Source: Mycoplasmopsis gallinacea | GTDB taxonomy: Bacteria; Bacillota_I; Bacilli_A; Mycoplasmatales; Metamycoplasmataceae | Reading direction: 5' to 3' | Assembly: GCF_012220205.1 (NCBI RefSeq) | Contig: NZ_CP047225.1 | Location: forward strand, 930,001 to 994,000 | Length of the DNA: 64,000 bases | Shown here: in pieces, positions 56,597-64,000 of the stretch | Position numbering within the stretch: position 1 is the first letter of the stretch | Layout of the letters: every line of letters begins with the position of its first letter | Notes under the pieces: generated by a model | Databases searched by the model: none | What the model was told of the DNA's origin: nothing | The model's input: only the letters and a program-made list of their open reading frames with translations | Program-made: the position numbers and the translations under genes

Positions 56597-56621
56597 TTGG
56601 TAGTTATAAAATAACTACCAA
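56597..56621 (-). terminator. Hairpin after the leftward prophage operon
   Basis: 11-bp perfect stem TTGGTAGTTAT-AAA-ATAACTACCAA, 18 nt past the stop at 56639. It lacks a clean U-run, so terminator function is moderate in confidence. Confidence 0.55.
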
Positions 56622-56638
56622 TTTCATTGTACCACAGT

Positions 56639-57256
56639 TTAATACTCAATATTAAAAATTTTCCATTTAAATGCTTTGGTGTTTGGTTCGGGTATCATTA
56701 ACCACGCAAATGCTTTGTGTGTTTTTGCGCTATTTGTTAAATGTTCTCGGTCTTTTGCTTTGAAACTGTATCAAGTGGGTTTGACTTGAATAAAAATTTT
56801 TTTGCTTGTCTCTTTGTCTATTGCTATCAAATCCGCTTTATAAACTGTGTCAATGAATGCATTGGTCTCATATACTTTATAACCCTCATTTTTTAGGTAG
56901 CTCATTGCTCTTTTTTCTCTAATGTAATTCCAAAACCCAAATTCGAGAATAATTCTCTCCATTTCTCTCAAATCCTTTTTTTCATTTAAATTGTTTGCTT
57001 TTATATACTCCAAAGCTTCCGCTTTCCAATCTTCATAAACGAAAGACCTAAAAGCAAAATAAGTTTTGAAATCCTTTTCCCATAATATTTTTTTAATGTC
57101 TATTTTTCAATAGGTGAGTCCTGGGAGTTTCATGTCTGTTGTGCTTCCTTTCATGCCAAATTGAAAAACCTTTCCATTCTCTCTGTTGAAAGTCTTTCAA
57201 AAAGCGGCTTGAATTTTGTTTTCTCTTTCATTTCTAAAAAATAGGCTGTTTTTCAT
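56639..57256 (-). CDS. Prophage PD-(D/E)XK-like nuclease (205 aa)
   Basis: I reconstructed the frame through several TGA codons from ATG 57256 (MKNSLFFRNERENKIQAAFW) to TAA 56639. The key block is DTVYKADLIAID, nine residues, then IFIQVKPT near residue 155: an Asp in a strand followed by Q-x-K, the spacing of a PD-(D/E)XK core in which Glu is replaced by Gln. Candidates are a phage recombination nuclease or a restriction endonuclease; proximity to a methyltransferase four genes upstream makes the latter worth testing. No Shine-Dalgarno is obvious at this start. Confidence 0.55.
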
Positions 57257-57358
57257 AGGTTTTCATACTTAGATGTGTTTTTATACCTTGTGCGTGTTTT
57301 GAAGCGAAAAAAGGCCGTTTTTGTCTCTTTAAAAAAGGAAATTAATAAATTAGAAAGA

Positions 57359-57751
57359 TTATTTCCCGTGAGTTGGTACATCATTGTGATAATTTGAGAA
57401 GATTTTCAAAAACTTTTTGACGTATCTTATCAATTTAATTTGTTGCTTATTTAAGTTATTTTTTTCCTTTTTTATGTTCGCATTAAAACATTTATAAGTT
57501 GGTTTAAGTCTTCAGACCCCTTTTATTTCTTCCCTGGTGTAAAAAACATTTTTCCTGTATGGTATTAAACCCAATGCCGTAATTGTTGCTATTAATGTCC
57601 ATTTTTCTCAATCGTTAGCACCTTGGAAATACTTGGGGTATCTATCCGGAAATCTAACAGCTTCAATGCGTGGGATTTCATTGAATTTTTTAGTAAGTCA
57701 AAGTGTTGGGAATTTCACAATTTGGTGCTGTTCATTGTTATTTGTCTTCAT
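57359..57751 (-). CDS. Prophage protein of unknown function (130 aa)
   Basis: ATG 57751 has GGAGAAGAAT upstream; TAA at 57359. Starts MKTNNNEQHQIVKFPTLWLT. Trp codons are TGA and TGG. The C-terminal half is basic (NANIKKEKNNLNKQQIKLIR), suggesting nucleic-acid contact. The first 14 nt overlap the preceding gene, so the two are coupled. Not recognised. Confidence 0.65.
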
Positions 57752-58070
57752 ATTCTTCTCCGATTTCAATTCATTGGTCATTGTCAATAACATGAGCAAA
57801 ATCTATTTTTGAATTTTTCGCTACTAAATAATCAATTAAATCAAAATCCCGTGCGCTTTTAATTTTTCAATCTTTTATGATTTCTAATGCTTTCGGGTTT
57901 TGTTTTTTCTCTTCTTCTATAAAAAGATACATACATGCCACAGAGCAAAAAGTAAAATGCCTACCGTTTTCATAGTCATCCGGTCTATATAAAAAATTCC
58001 CTGATTTAAAAAAGTATTGTCATTCATATAATAACCATCCACATAATAATGTTTTTGATTGTTTCAGCAT
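57738..58070 (-). CDS. Prophage protein of unknown function (about 110 aa; start uncertain)
   Basis: Open from just after the methyltransferase stop (58110) to TAA 57738; ATG 58070 (MLKQSKTLLCGWLLYEWQYF) is used but lacks a clear ribosome-binding site. A GGAG site 7 nt before ATG 58105 serves another frame (MKTTLRNTVMWRCWNNQKHY) that stops at 57917. Either that small overlapping gene is real, or a frameshift near 58070-58105 joins the good start to this frame. The C-terminal half (ALEIIKDWKIKSARDFDLID) looks like genuine protein. No family known. Confidence 0.5.
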
Positions 58071-58109
58071 CTTCACATTACTGTATTTCTTAGTGTTGTT
58101 TTCATTTTC

Positions 58110-58844
58110 TTACTCCTTTTTATTTTTCATATCTTCAATAAATCTTGTCAGTATTTCGCTTATTAATGCTTTCGGGATGTTGCTTCTATCTTTCCGTGAA
58201 AAGGTATTCAAATTTTTCCCGTTCCGTTTTTGTTTTTCTCATTTGAGATTTAAATCAATGTTAGACAAAAACCGTGTTGGTTTATCTGTAAAATCATTGT
58301 CATAATTGCTATACATTGTTTTATTAATAGTGTATTTATTGCTGAAATTAAAGAACTCCAAAACTTTCCAAATGTTACTGTGATAAGGGTTTTCAATCGC
58401 AAAGTATTTGGGTTTATAATGCTTTATTATTTCAATAGTTGACAAAGCAGTAGAAAAACCATTCAAAAACAATTTTGCTTTTGAGATTGGGTCTCTCCTT
58501 TTGTTCTTGTGACTTGTTTTGTTATGCTCATCATAAAAATTAAATGTTTTAAATTGGAATTGAGTTCTATTGTTTTCGATGTTTATTTTCTCCACAAAAA
58601 TTGTGTTTGTGTCTGCTTTGCTCCAACTATTACATGGCGGAGATGCTAGCACAATGTCCGGACTTGGTAACTTGTCCAACTCATTAAATAAATCATTATT
58701 AAGAATGGACAAATTTATCTGGTGATAGTTCTTTTCGTTTTTCTTGTTTATTCCTATGCTATAAACTTCGTAACTATCTTTTAAACTTTGATAATAGCAT
58801 CTATTAGCATCGTCAAAAAGTCCCCACACAACTAATTTTTTCAC
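58110..58844 (-). CDS. Prophage cytosine DNA methyltransferase-like protein (244 aa)
   Basis: GTG 58844 with AAAAGGAC nine nt upstream. IVLASPPCNSWSK near residue 69 matches motif IV with the catalytic Cys; YFAIENPYHSNIW near 165 corresponds to motif VI (ENP), and DKPTRFLSN resembles phage-type C5 methyltransferases. It is short, and a full motif I (FxGxG) is replaced by VVWGLFDDANRC. Likely modifies phage DNA to evade host restriction; activity is inferred. Overlaps the preceding gene by 13 nt. Confidence 0.7.
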
Positions 58845-59122
58845 TTTGTTTTGTCCTTTTCTCTTTTATAGTCTATATTGCTTTTTAAATCAGTTATTTG
58901 CTTTACCATTTCCCACGCAAACACTGTGGGCATTACTGTGCTTCATTCAAAAGGTAAAAGCATATACCTTGCAATATATGAGACCAACGGAAATTTTACG
59001 GGGATTGTTGTCAAATACCCTGTTTTTTCTTCTCCGCCTCAAAATGTTACTTTTATAGGTTCATAAACGAAATCCATAAAATCTGTTTCATTTATTAAAT
59101 TTTTGTCCTCTTTTATTTTCAT
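58832..59122 (-). CDS. Prophage protein of unknown function (96 aa)
   Basis: ATG 59122 overlaps the previous stop (TAATG) and TAG is at 58832. The middle is compact with DFVYEPIKVTFWGG and a hydrophobic segment KFPLVSYIARYMLLPFEW. TGA codons are Trp. Translational coupling on both sides supports it as a gene; function unknown. Confidence 0.65.
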
Positions 59123-59307
59123 TATTTGCGTTCCATTTCTTTTACTCTTTTGATGTGTCTTTCTCTCATGAATAAACGTTTTTCAAATTCTTCGGTTTCT
59201 CTTTCTTTTGCTAATGTGTAAGCTCTAAAGAAAGCAAACGCGACCCCCACCGCTAAAATAGCTACAAGGATGCAGCTGACAAAAATAGGCATAACGATAT
59301 TAAACAT
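59122..59307 (-). CDS. Small prophage membrane protein (61 aa)
   Basis: ATG 59307 follows AGGGGGTTAAAA. One membrane helix at residues 5-28 (VMPIFVSCILVAILAVGVAF), then a highly charged tail (ETEEFEKRLFMRERHIKRVK). Lies directly after the integrase gene (8-nt overlap). Superinfection exclusion or holin-like roles are possible guesses only. Confidence 0.65.
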   Translation of the reverse strand: MFNIVMPIFVSCILVAILAVGVAFAFFRAYTLAKERETEEFEKRLFMRERHIKRVKEMERK

Positions 59308-60412
59308 TTTTAACCCCCTTAAATGTGTTGTTTAATTCTTTTAATTTAGTAAGTAAGTTGTTTGTTTCTTGTTCTGGTTCATAACCGTCTAAAATAAATG
59401 AAATGTAAGATTTGAGCTCTTTGATTTCCTTTTTTAATTCTTTCAATTCTTCTTTTGAGTTTATTAATTGTGTTTTTACTTTTGCGTATGATTCTGATAA
59501 CTTTTTCAATTGTTCGTGGTTTTTTTGAGATGCTTTTTCAAGTTTCATTTTTTCACTCTTTAACTTTTTAAGTTCTTTATTTGCTTGCGCTTCTTTTAAG
59601 TTCTTAAATGCTCCGGTATTTGCTACATTTAAAAGTGAGATCATATAATCTTTATCAGCATTTACGTAGGTGTTACGAAGCACGCCAGTGCTTTTGTGTC
59701 CTGTTACTAGTGCAATGTCTTCCAAACTTACCCCGTTTGTATAAAGAGCGGTAATTCCCGCAGTTCTGTAATCGTGTGATTTTAAAGAAATACCACCAAG
59801 CTCATTGCTTCATTCTTTCTTTAAAAACTCACTAAATCTTTTCATTTGCTTTTGAACTGTATCAAGTTTGTAAGGGATAAAGTTTTCTCATTTCCCCACT
59901 CATTGACTTGGTATTCTAAACACCCGAAAATTTCCGTTTTTGCTTGCTTGGTTTATTTGTGTGGTTTCTCCGTTTTGTGTTTTTCAATTGTCTAAATCAT
60001 TAAGTGATTTAATAGCTTCGGAAATACGACAAGCATTTTCACGCATATAAGCAAGAAAGAAGCAAAAACGCGGATCCCTTGTGTTTTTAGCTATCTCATC
60101 AATCAAATCCATTTGGTAACTATTTAAAGCAGTTTTGATGTTCTTTTCTACTTTCATAGGTTCAAGCTTTGAAACTTGTAAATTGATTTTTTCAAAGTCT
60201 TCCGCAAATCTTAAAAATTGCTTAATAACTCTATAACTTAAAGCAACATAGTTATTTGTGTTTTTATCTTTTAAATCTTTTAAAAACTCGTTTAACTCTT
60301 TAACATTTAAGGTTTCCACTTTGTTCAAAATTGCTTTGTAAAGTTTTTGTGTCCCTTTGTTTTTTATAGTGCTTAAATATTCTGTTTTTAATTGTTCCAA
60401 TGTATTTAGCAT
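59300..60412 (-). CDS. Tyrosine recombinase/integrase with coiled-coil tail (370 aa)
   Basis: ATG 60412 with GGAAAGG six nt upstream is preferred over the in-frame GTG at 60445. The N-terminal SAM-like DNA-binding domain covers residues 1-100. Catalytic residues: Arg in ENACRISEAIK near 127, HDYR near 211, TGHKS near 237 and Tyr in RNTYVNADK near 247. It should integrate and excise the prophage. After the catalytic Tyr there are about 120 extra residues of Lys/Glu/Leu coiled coil (LKKLKSEKMKLEKASQKNHE), unusual for the family. First gene of the leftward operon. Confidence 0.9.
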
Positions 60413-60434
60413 TTTTGGCCTTTCCGCCACATTG

Positions 60435-60452
60435 GATACTGTCACACCTATC
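60435..60452. promoter_or_regulatory. Imperfect palindrome at the integrase 5' end
   Basis: GATACTGTCACACCTATC: GATA..TGT.ACA..TATC is symmetric about its centre. It lies 23-40 nt upstream of the integrase ATG. It could be an operator for integrase control or a recombinase core-type site. Confidence 0.4.
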
Positions 60453-60502
60453 TAGTTAGTTTTTTTATTTTTGTAATAATGTTTTTTATGTTATCATTAT
60501 TA

Positions 60503-60544
60503 AGCTGCTAGATACGTACGAGGTATCTGGTGGCTCTTTTTTTT
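60503..60544 (+). terminator. Strong rightward terminator in the prophage-host gap
   Basis: AGCTGCTAGATAC pairs with GTATCTGGTGGCT over all 13 positions (three wobbles), with a 7-nt loop and eight Ts at 60537-60544. No plus-strand gene precedes it, so it would end a short RNA begun near the integrase promoter. Confidence 0.65.
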
Positions 60545-60579
60545 AACTTTTTAGTGTATTGATTAAATGAATAATAAAA

Positions 60580-60608
60580 AGCGAATTAGCTATCTAAACT
60601 AACTCGCT
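60580..60608 (+). repeat. Hairpin in the prophage-host gap
   Basis: AGCGAATTAG / CTAACTCGCT with one wobble and a 9-nt loop, in the 170-nt cluster of three hairpins (60503-60672). Confidence 0.5.
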
Positions 60609-60645
60609 AAAAGTTTGGAAACAATACATTTTTTAAATAATGAAA

Positions 60646-60672
60646 CAAGTTAACTGATTAACTTGGTTTTTT
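60646..60672 (+). terminator. Second rightward terminator in the gap
   Basis: Perfect 8-bp stem CAAGTTAA-CTGA-TTAACTTG followed by GTTTTTT. No gene is visible from 60673 to 60957. Confidence 0.6.
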
Positions 60673-60957
60673 GTTTTGTTAATTAAAATATGTATTTTAT
60701 TCGTTTAAACTTGTACGAGTCGTTTAATCGATACGATAAAATCATAACACAATTTTTTTGAAAGTCAAAACAAATTTTTTTGGTTGTGCTATTTTTTTCA
60801 TTTTTTCGCAAATTAAACAGACCCGGAAAGTTGCTCCTTATCCCCCCTTACTTTCTTTTATTCTTTTGTTGGTTTTTCTTGTTTTCTTTGAAAACAATCA
60901 AAACACATATAGACATATGAAATATAAAATACAATAATACAAATATGTATAAGAATA

Positions 60958-61008
60958 AGAGAAAGAGAATAATACCCCCATAGGGGGTATATTATTCTCT
61001 ATTTCTCT
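60958..61008. repeat. Long near-perfect hairpin (22-bp stem)
   Basis: AGAGAAAGAGAATAATACCCCC (60958-60979), loop ATA, right arm 60983-61008. All 22 left bases pair if two 2-nt bulges on the right arm are allowed. By far the most stable foldback in this gap. Confidence 0.75.
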
Positions 61009-61174
61009 ATTATTCTTTTATACATTTATATTTGTTAATTATTGATTATTTTAGTTATTTCGTTTATGTCGTTTTATGTGTTTATTGAATTAAATAAATT
61101 AAAATCAAACAAATGATTTATTTTTGTATTACAATTAAAGTGTAAATAAGACAATAAATCAATAATTTAAATTT

Positions 61175-61313
61175 ACATTAACAAAGTCAATACAACAAAC
61201 AAGGTAGCACATCACAACTCACATACTACGTGTCTTAGTTTGCTTACGACAAAACTAATCCACTCCGTATTGCTCGTTGTTCGTGCTCTTATATTGATTG
61301 ACTTTGTTAATGT
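61175..61313. repeat. 17-bp perfect inverted repeat enclosing 105 bp
   Basis: ACATTAACAAAGTCAAT at 61175-61191 and its exact complement at 61297-61313. The enclosed segment has its own foldback (TTAGTTT/AAACTAA) and is richer in G/C than its surroundings. No open frame of note. It could be a multibranched RNA, an invertible segment or an integration-site element. Confidence 0.6.
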
Positions 61314-61380
61314 CTTGTATGTGGTTTATTCTCCTTATGTTTTTTCTTTAAATATATTACATATATTTATGTCATTCCGT

Positions 61381-61407
61381 TATATATATATATATATATA
61401 TATATAT
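61381..61407. repeat. (TA)13 microsatellite
   Basis: Followed by CAGGCACCTT, resembling the (TA)10 plus CCGGACACCTT arrangement at 45437-45467 on the other side of the prophage. Confidence 0.7.
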
Positions 61408-61490
61408 CAGGCACCTTCTTCTTAATACTTATTAAATTTATAACATTTCTCATAATGTAAATTATATTATAAATTTTGCGTTTTTGAGCA

Positions 61491-61510
61491 GTTATCTATA
61501 GTTAGATAAC
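61491..61510 (-). terminator. Hairpin after the GA/FIVAR surface protein gene
   Basis: 8-bp perfect stem GTTATCTA-TAGT-TAGATAAC, 34 nt past the stop at 61544. Confidence 0.55.
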
Positions 61511-61543
61511 TAACATTTTTCTTTTAATTAGAGAATATCCACA

Positions 61544-64000
61544 TTAATCTTCATCTTCTACTTTTCTTCTCTTAAGAGCAATAATAATGAATATAAGGCC
61601 CATTGTGGCAATTGTACCAGCAGTAAGGATTAATAATCATCAAATTTTACTATTTACTTTTGTATTAAGTAAAAGTCTATTAATTTCAGTTTGTTCTTTA
61701 AGATCATCATTTGTGTATTTATCAAGATTATCTAAGATGTTATTTGAATTGCTAATCGCAGCATTAATAGCATCTTTTTGTTCCTTAGTGAATTTATTTC
61801 ACTTATCTGTTTTAGTTAAGTTAACTAAGTCATTAAGTGAAGCAATTAATTCTTTAGTATCAAGAACTTCAGTAATATTTTCGTTTTGTTTGTTTTTAAT
61901 TTCACGTAATTTATTAATTAATTCAGCAACTTCATTTTGGTTTAAATTGCTTGAAGCATAATCATTTGGTTTTTGATTATTAAGTACTTGTTTTGCATTT
62001 TCTAAAGCGTTATCATAATTATTTTTCTCTTCATCAATTGCATTTTGATATGCAGTTGATTGATGAACTTGTTCACTATCTTGAACTTCATTTTGCAACT
62101 CTTCCATTGCTCTATCAAGTTCTTTTGCTTTATTAACAATATTATCTTTTTCTTCTGCATTTGAAGATTTAATTTCATTAATTAAACTATCTTTTTGGTT
62201 TTGATTAAGATGTTCTAAATTGTTAATTTGGTCAATTGCATCTTGTTTTGCTTCTTCTTTGTTTGCAATTGTTTTAGCAATTTCACGTAATTTATTAATT
62301 AATTCAACAACTTCATTTTGGTTTAAATTGCTTGAAGCATAATCGTTTGGTTTTTGATTATTAAGTACTTGTTTTGCGTTTTCTAAAGCGTTATCATAAT
62401 TATTTTTTTCTTCATCAGTTGCATTTTGATATGCAGTTGATTGATGAATTTCATCGCTATTTTGAACTTCTTTTTGCAATTCATCCATTGCTTTATCAAG
62501 TTCTTTTGCTTTATTAACAATATTATCTTTTTCTTGTGCATTTGAAGATTTAATTTCATTAATTAAACTATCTTTTTGGCTTTGATTAAGATGTTCTAAA
62601 TTGTTAATTTGGTTAATTGCATCTTGTTTTGCTTCTTCTTTGTTTGCAATAGTTTTAGCAATTTCAGTAATTTGTTCATCTTCGTTATTTAATTTATCAA
62701 CATTATCAATTTGTTCATTTAATGATGTTTTTTCTTCATTTGAAAGTAAACCTGAATTATTAACTTTTTCTTTTAGTGCATTTTCTTTACCATTTAAAAT
62801 ATCGTAAGCATAATCTAATGATTGATTATTTTCATTATTAGCAACTAAATTAGCTAAATTATCATTATCTCTATCTAAACCATTTTCAGTAGTAGAGTTT
62901 AATAATTCATTAGCAACTTTTAATTTATTTTGAATCAATTCTTGATTATCTGCATTTTGATATTTAGTATTGTTTAAATCATTAATTAACTCAATGTATT
63001 TAGCAACTTTTTCTTTTAAATTAGCCATTTTATCAGCTACTTCAAGAGCTGAAGTAAAGACCAACTGAGCTTGTTTTGAGTTAGTTGCATTATTAATTTC
63101 ATTTTTAAAGTATTCAAGTTGTTTTGCATTAAGAATTCGTGTAGTTTCATCATTATTAACTGATTTTTCTAATTCTTTGATTAATGACTCTTTTTGAGCT
63201 TTTAGAATAATTGCTTCAAAATCTGCTACATTTTCTACAACATTATCTGGACTAAGATTTAAATTAGTATTCTTAATTTCATTAATGTAATTTGTTTTTT
63301 CTGCATCAGTTAAATTAGAAATTGCTTGAATTTGCTCAATGTAAGGTTGTTTTTTATCATTTCTAATTTTTTCAACAGCTTCAATAGTTTCTACTTCTGT
63401 TTTAGAAGTTGCTTGATCAATTAAATCTTTAGCATTGTTTTTTTCATTTTGATTTAAGTTTGGTAGATTATCAATTGCTTTTTTAGATGCATCTTTTTCA
63501 ATGTTTAATTTTGCTAAATTCAATTTTTCAATTAATTTAGTTACTTGTTCTTTATTTGCATTGTAATTAAAGTCATCATTTTCAGTTGCATCTTTTGGAC
63601 GTCCATTTATGACTTTATTAGCTTCTATAACGGCTGTTTCATAAGCATTTTTAACTGCTTTATCAGCTTCTAGATATTTACTATCGGCTTGAATAGCTTC
63701 TTGATCTTTGGCTGCTTCTTTTAATTTAGCCATTTCATTATCTAATAACCGAGCTTCTTCATTAATTGTTTCTAATTCTGAAGAATTAGCAGCTTTAATT
63801 TGATTAATGTAATCATCTTTTTGCTGTTGATTCAAGTTTTCAAAGGTATTAATTGCATTAATATATCTTTGTTTTTCTTGTTCTTTTTCTAAAATATCAG
63901 CTTTAATATCATCTAAAGTCTTGGTTTGATTATTTTCAGTGTAACTTAAGTCTTTTGGACTAACTTTATCTAATTCTTCTTTAAAGCTTGTTTTTTGATC
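61544..64000 (-). CDS. Giant GA/FIVAR-module surface protein (5' end beyond window)
   Basis: Open from the right edge to TAA 61544 (at least 818 aa), with TGA Trp codons. GA-like modules (AKQDAINQINNLEHLNQSQK followed by DSLINEIKSS) alternate with FIVAR-like units (YQNATDEEKNNYDNALENAK). Two consecutive units of 127 codons (61902-62282 and 62283-62663) are nearly identical, showing recent duplication. The C-terminus is a membrane helix (WWLLILTAGTIATMGLIFII) followed by basic KRRK, so the protein is anchored at its C-terminal end, unlike the giant proteins at 1-13.6 kb. GA modules bind serum albumin in streptococci; binding to host factors here is inference. The frame reads through a TTG at 63835, so the true start lies outside. 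Confidence 0.88.

Larger units (their letters stand above)
45647..60412. mobile_element. Compact tailed-phage-like prophage, about 15 kb (gene limits; att sites not resolved)
   Basis: A rightward operon (45647-56376) carries helicase, terminase, portal, structural and holin-like genes with tight spacing and overlapping starts; a leftward operon (60412-56639) runs from the tyrosine integrase to a methyltransferase and a nuclease. The operons converge at 56377-56638. Trp is encoded by both TGG and TGA (TGG in FWTLSNY, IWFFSS, IWDGSF, SWCRVG), unlike the resident genes I checked. Size is similar to known 11-16 kb mycoplasma phages, but the capsid gene set differs from MAV1-type phages as I know them. 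Confidence 0.85.

Noticed and set aside
60413-60445. GTG start at 60445 for the integrase
   Set aside because: It lies within a palindromic site and has no ribosome-binding site; ATG 60412 has GGAAAGG at good spacing.

Overview
The window is AT-rich Mollicutes DNA. UGA is read as tryptophan throughout: almost every long gene is interrupted by in-frame TGA codons that must be sense for the protein to be whole. Gene content (mnmG-rlmH pair, ThiI without a rhodanese domain, mycoplasma-type lipoproteins, an IS1634-family element, giant surface proteins with GA/FIVAR modules) fits a host-associated mycoplasma, probably of the hominis group. Species cannot be fixed from sequence alone. All gene calls use genetic code 4.

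Layout. (1) 1-13.6 kb: a minus-strand operon of two giant coiled-coil proteins (3045 aa, then at least 1486 aa running off the left edge), each with an N-terminal membrane anchor, behind a homopolymeric poly-T leader. (2) 14-18 kb: a small membrane protein and a heterodimeric ABC exporter. (3) 18-32.7 kb: an accessory and antigen-variation region with three paralogous lipoprotein loci (poly-T promoters; two carry a second small lipoprotein frameshifted in a poly-G tract inside the signal peptide), an intact IS1634-like element flanked by a 63-bp target duplication, an orphan KAP/YobI-type P-loop NTPase, a secreted cysteine peptidase with a membrane partner, a Schlafen/AlbA-type ATP-binding regulator frameshifted in an A8 tract, and a perfect 11-bp tandem array of 33 copies. 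(4) 32.7-38.6 kb: core genes rlmH, mnmG, a HAD phosphatase, an EzrA-like protein and thiI, followed by a candidate pseudoknotted small RNA. (5) 38.9-45.3 kb: a defence-type module (C5 methyltransferase, DUF262/DUF1524 GmrSD-like nuclease, ParB-like protein) edged by two degraded IS1634 ends. (6) 45.6-60.4 kb: a compact prophage of about 15 kb: a rightward structural operon (DnaB-like ATPase, terminase, portal, candidate scaffold, capsid, candidate tail and holin) and a leftward operon from the tyrosine integrase through small genes, a cytosine methyltransferase and a PD-(D/E)XK-like nuclease. (7) 60.4-61.5 kb: intergenic DNA rich in hairpins. (8) 61.5-64 kb: the 3' part of another giant GA/FIVAR surface protein with a C-terminal membrane anchor, leaving the window on the right.

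Two themes stand out. The first is density of contingency loci: homopolymers in promoters (T8, T15, T16, T19), in coding sequence (G6, G8, A8) and an 11-bp minisatellite, nearly all tied to surface proteins or a putative regulator. The second is density of horizontally acquired defence or phage genes, several of which use TGG for tryptophan, whereas the resident genes checked here use TGA.
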